Part shown: positions 5,565 to 6,202 of the stretch, piece after piece
How positions within the stretch are numbered: position 1 is the stretch's first letter
How the letters are laid out: every line of letters begins with the position of its first letter
Source of the DNA: Paracoccaceae bacterium
GTDB taxonomy: Bacteria > Pseudomonadota > Alphaproteobacteria > Rhodobacterales > Rhodobacteraceae
Direction of reading: 5' to 3'
Assembly: GCA_011525185.1 (NCBI GenBank)
Contig: WTIQ01000500.1
Span: 1 to 6,202, forward strand
DNA: 6,202 nucleotides
The notes under the pieces: model-generated
The model's input: only the letters and a program-made list of their open reading frames with translations
The model's database searches: none
What the model was told of the DNA's origin: nothing
Translations under genes and position numbers: made by a program

Positions 5565-6202
5565 TTATTCGGCAGCCACGGCATTTACGGAAACGGAGCC
5601 AGCTCGAGCAGTTCTCTTATGCTTAATGCGATCCTCAATCTCGTCACGGAAATTTCGAATAAGTCCCTGTATCGGCCAAGCCGCTGCATCACCAAGTGCG
5701 CAAATCGTATGGCCTTCGACCTGTTTGGTCACATCAAGCAACATGTCAATTTCTTCTACTTCTGCTTCGCCAGTAACCAAACGATCCATAACACGCATCA
5801 TCCAACCTGTTCCCTCGCGACAAGGCGTACACTGACCACAGCTTTCGTGTTTGTAAAATTTGGAAAGACGCCAAATCGCTTTGATAATATCCGTTGACTG
5901 ATCCATGACGATCACCGCCGCCGTCCCGAGACCAGAGCGCTGATCACGAAGGTAATCAAAATCCATGATAGCCTCGCGCATATGCTCGCCACGAATACAA
6001 GGTACAGAAGACCCCCCAGGGATCACAGCTTTCAGGTTATCCCAGCCCCCCCGGATGCAACCACAATGTTTGTCAATGAGCTCTTCAAATGTGATCGACA
6101 TGGCCTCTTCGACCACACACGGTGCGTTCACATGCCCAGAAATTGCAAAGAGTTGTGTACCAGCATTGTTTGGTCGTCCAAACCCCGCAAACCACTCCGC
6201 AC
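5565..6202 (-). CDS. nuoF: NADH-quinone oxidoreductase subunit F, C-terminal half (runs off the right edge)
   Basis: NuoF (51-kDa/Nqo1 homologue) binds NADH and FMN and passes electrons into cluster N3. About 211 residues of a family usually near 430 are visible. The frame stays open to the right edge, with AEWFAGFGRPNNAGTQLFA upstream of the first internal start-like codon (a GTG at 6131), so the gene is cut by the window and does not begin there. The N3 [4Fe-4S] motif ESCGQCTPCREGTGWMM is at about 5793-5846, with its three cysteine codons at 5838-5840, 5829-5831 and 5820-5822. The fourth ligand, in HTICALGDAAAWP, is the codon at 5700-5702. The FMN/NADH-binding glycine-rich region lies outside the window. 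The C-terminal tail (AGSVSVNAVAAE) is short and variable. The TAA stop directly touches the ATG of the next small gene. Confidence 0.97.
   Translation of the reverse strand, partial: AEWFAGFGRPNNAGTQLFAISGHVNAPCVVEEAMSITFEELIDKHCGCIRGGWDNLKAVIPGGSSVPCIRGEHMREAIMDFDYLRDQRSGLGTAAVIVMDQSTDIIKAIWRLSKFYKHESCGQCTPCREGTGWMMRVMDRLVTGEAEVEEIDMLLDVTKQVEGHTICALGDAAAWPIQGLIRNFRDEIEDRIKHKRTARAGSVSVNAVAAE

Larger units (their letters stand above)
1..6202 (-). other. Internal segment of a nuo (complex I) operon, nuoF to nuoL
   Basis: Nine consecutive reading frames on one strand encode seven recognisable complex I subunits in the canonical order F-G-H-I-J-K-L, with two small unassigned frames inserted (F-orf-G-orf-H). 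Junctions in transcription order are: 0 nt (nuoF/orf), 43 nt (orf/nuoG, taking the ATG start), a 4-nt overlap (nuoG/orf), 6 nt (orf/nuoH), 3 nt (nuoH/nuoI), 12 nt (nuoI/nuoJ), 39 nt (nuoJ/nuoK) and 4 nt (nuoK/nuoL). That spacing implies one polycistronic transcript with translational coupling. The promoter and terminator must lie outside the window; none was seen inside. Unidentified reading frames within nuo/nqo clusters are known from Paracoccus and Rhodobacter. Confidence 0.95.

Noticed and set aside
5490..5897. Plus-strand open frames opposite nuoF and the adjacent lipoprotein gene
   Set aside because: They span the junction of two real minus-strand genes, have low-complexity or non-domain products and no ribosome binding context.
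5565..6131. A 188-residue protein starting at an internal GTG as a complete gene
   Set aside because: The same frame remains open upstream and encodes conserved NuoF sequence to the window edge, so this is the truncated end of nuoF, not a short gene.

Overview
The window is a stretch of an alphaproteobacterial nuo (nqo) operon, which encodes the proton-pumping NADH:quinone oxidoreductase, respiratory complex I (NDH-1). Every gene lies on the minus strand, so transcription runs from the right end (6202) to the left end (1). In transcription order it holds: nuoF (3' half only), a small putative lipoprotein gene, nuoG, a second small putative lipoprotein gene, nuoH, nuoI, nuoJ, nuoK and nuoL (first 83 codons only). 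From recalled family sequences, the closest resemblance is to Rhodobacteraceae/Paracoccus complex I. The NuoG N-terminal half is nearly identical in wording to Paracoccus Nqo3, lacks the extra N7 cluster, and the F-(orf)-G-(orf)-H order with interspersed unidentified reading frames is a hallmark of that group. By eye the GC content is moderate, which would fit a marine Roseobacter-type organism better than a high-GC Rhodobacter, but this is an inference.

Region by region: 5565-6202 is the C-terminal half of NuoF with its N3 [4Fe-4S] motif. 5238-5564 is a 108-aa putative lipoprotein that starts directly after the nuoF stop. 3170-5194 (or 5203) is NuoG with three iron-sulfur clusters and a degenerate molybdopterin-oxidoreductase-like C-terminal domain. 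2763-3173 is a 136-aa putative lipoprotein overlapping the nuoG stop. 1719-2756 is NuoH, 1221-1715 NuoI, 600-1208 NuoJ, 255-560 NuoK and 1-250 the start of NuoL. Junctions are tight (overlap to 43 nt), with several ribosome binding sites inside the end of the preceding gene. I see no promoter, terminator, RNA gene, repeat, CRISPR array or mobile element. No gene-free stretch exceeds about 45 bases.

How the genes work together: NuoF (with NuoE, outside the window) takes electrons from NADH via FMN. NuoG and NuoI carry them along a chain of Fe-S clusters to quinone bound at the junction with NuoH. NuoH, NuoJ, NuoK and NuoL form part of the membrane arm that converts this into proton translocation. 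The two small lipoprotein-like proteins are not core subunits. They look alike in architecture and are the only parts of the window with no assigned function, so they are the main item of interest. Otherwise this is ordinary, well-conserved core metabolism, and I found no convincing undescribed system beyond those two reading frames.
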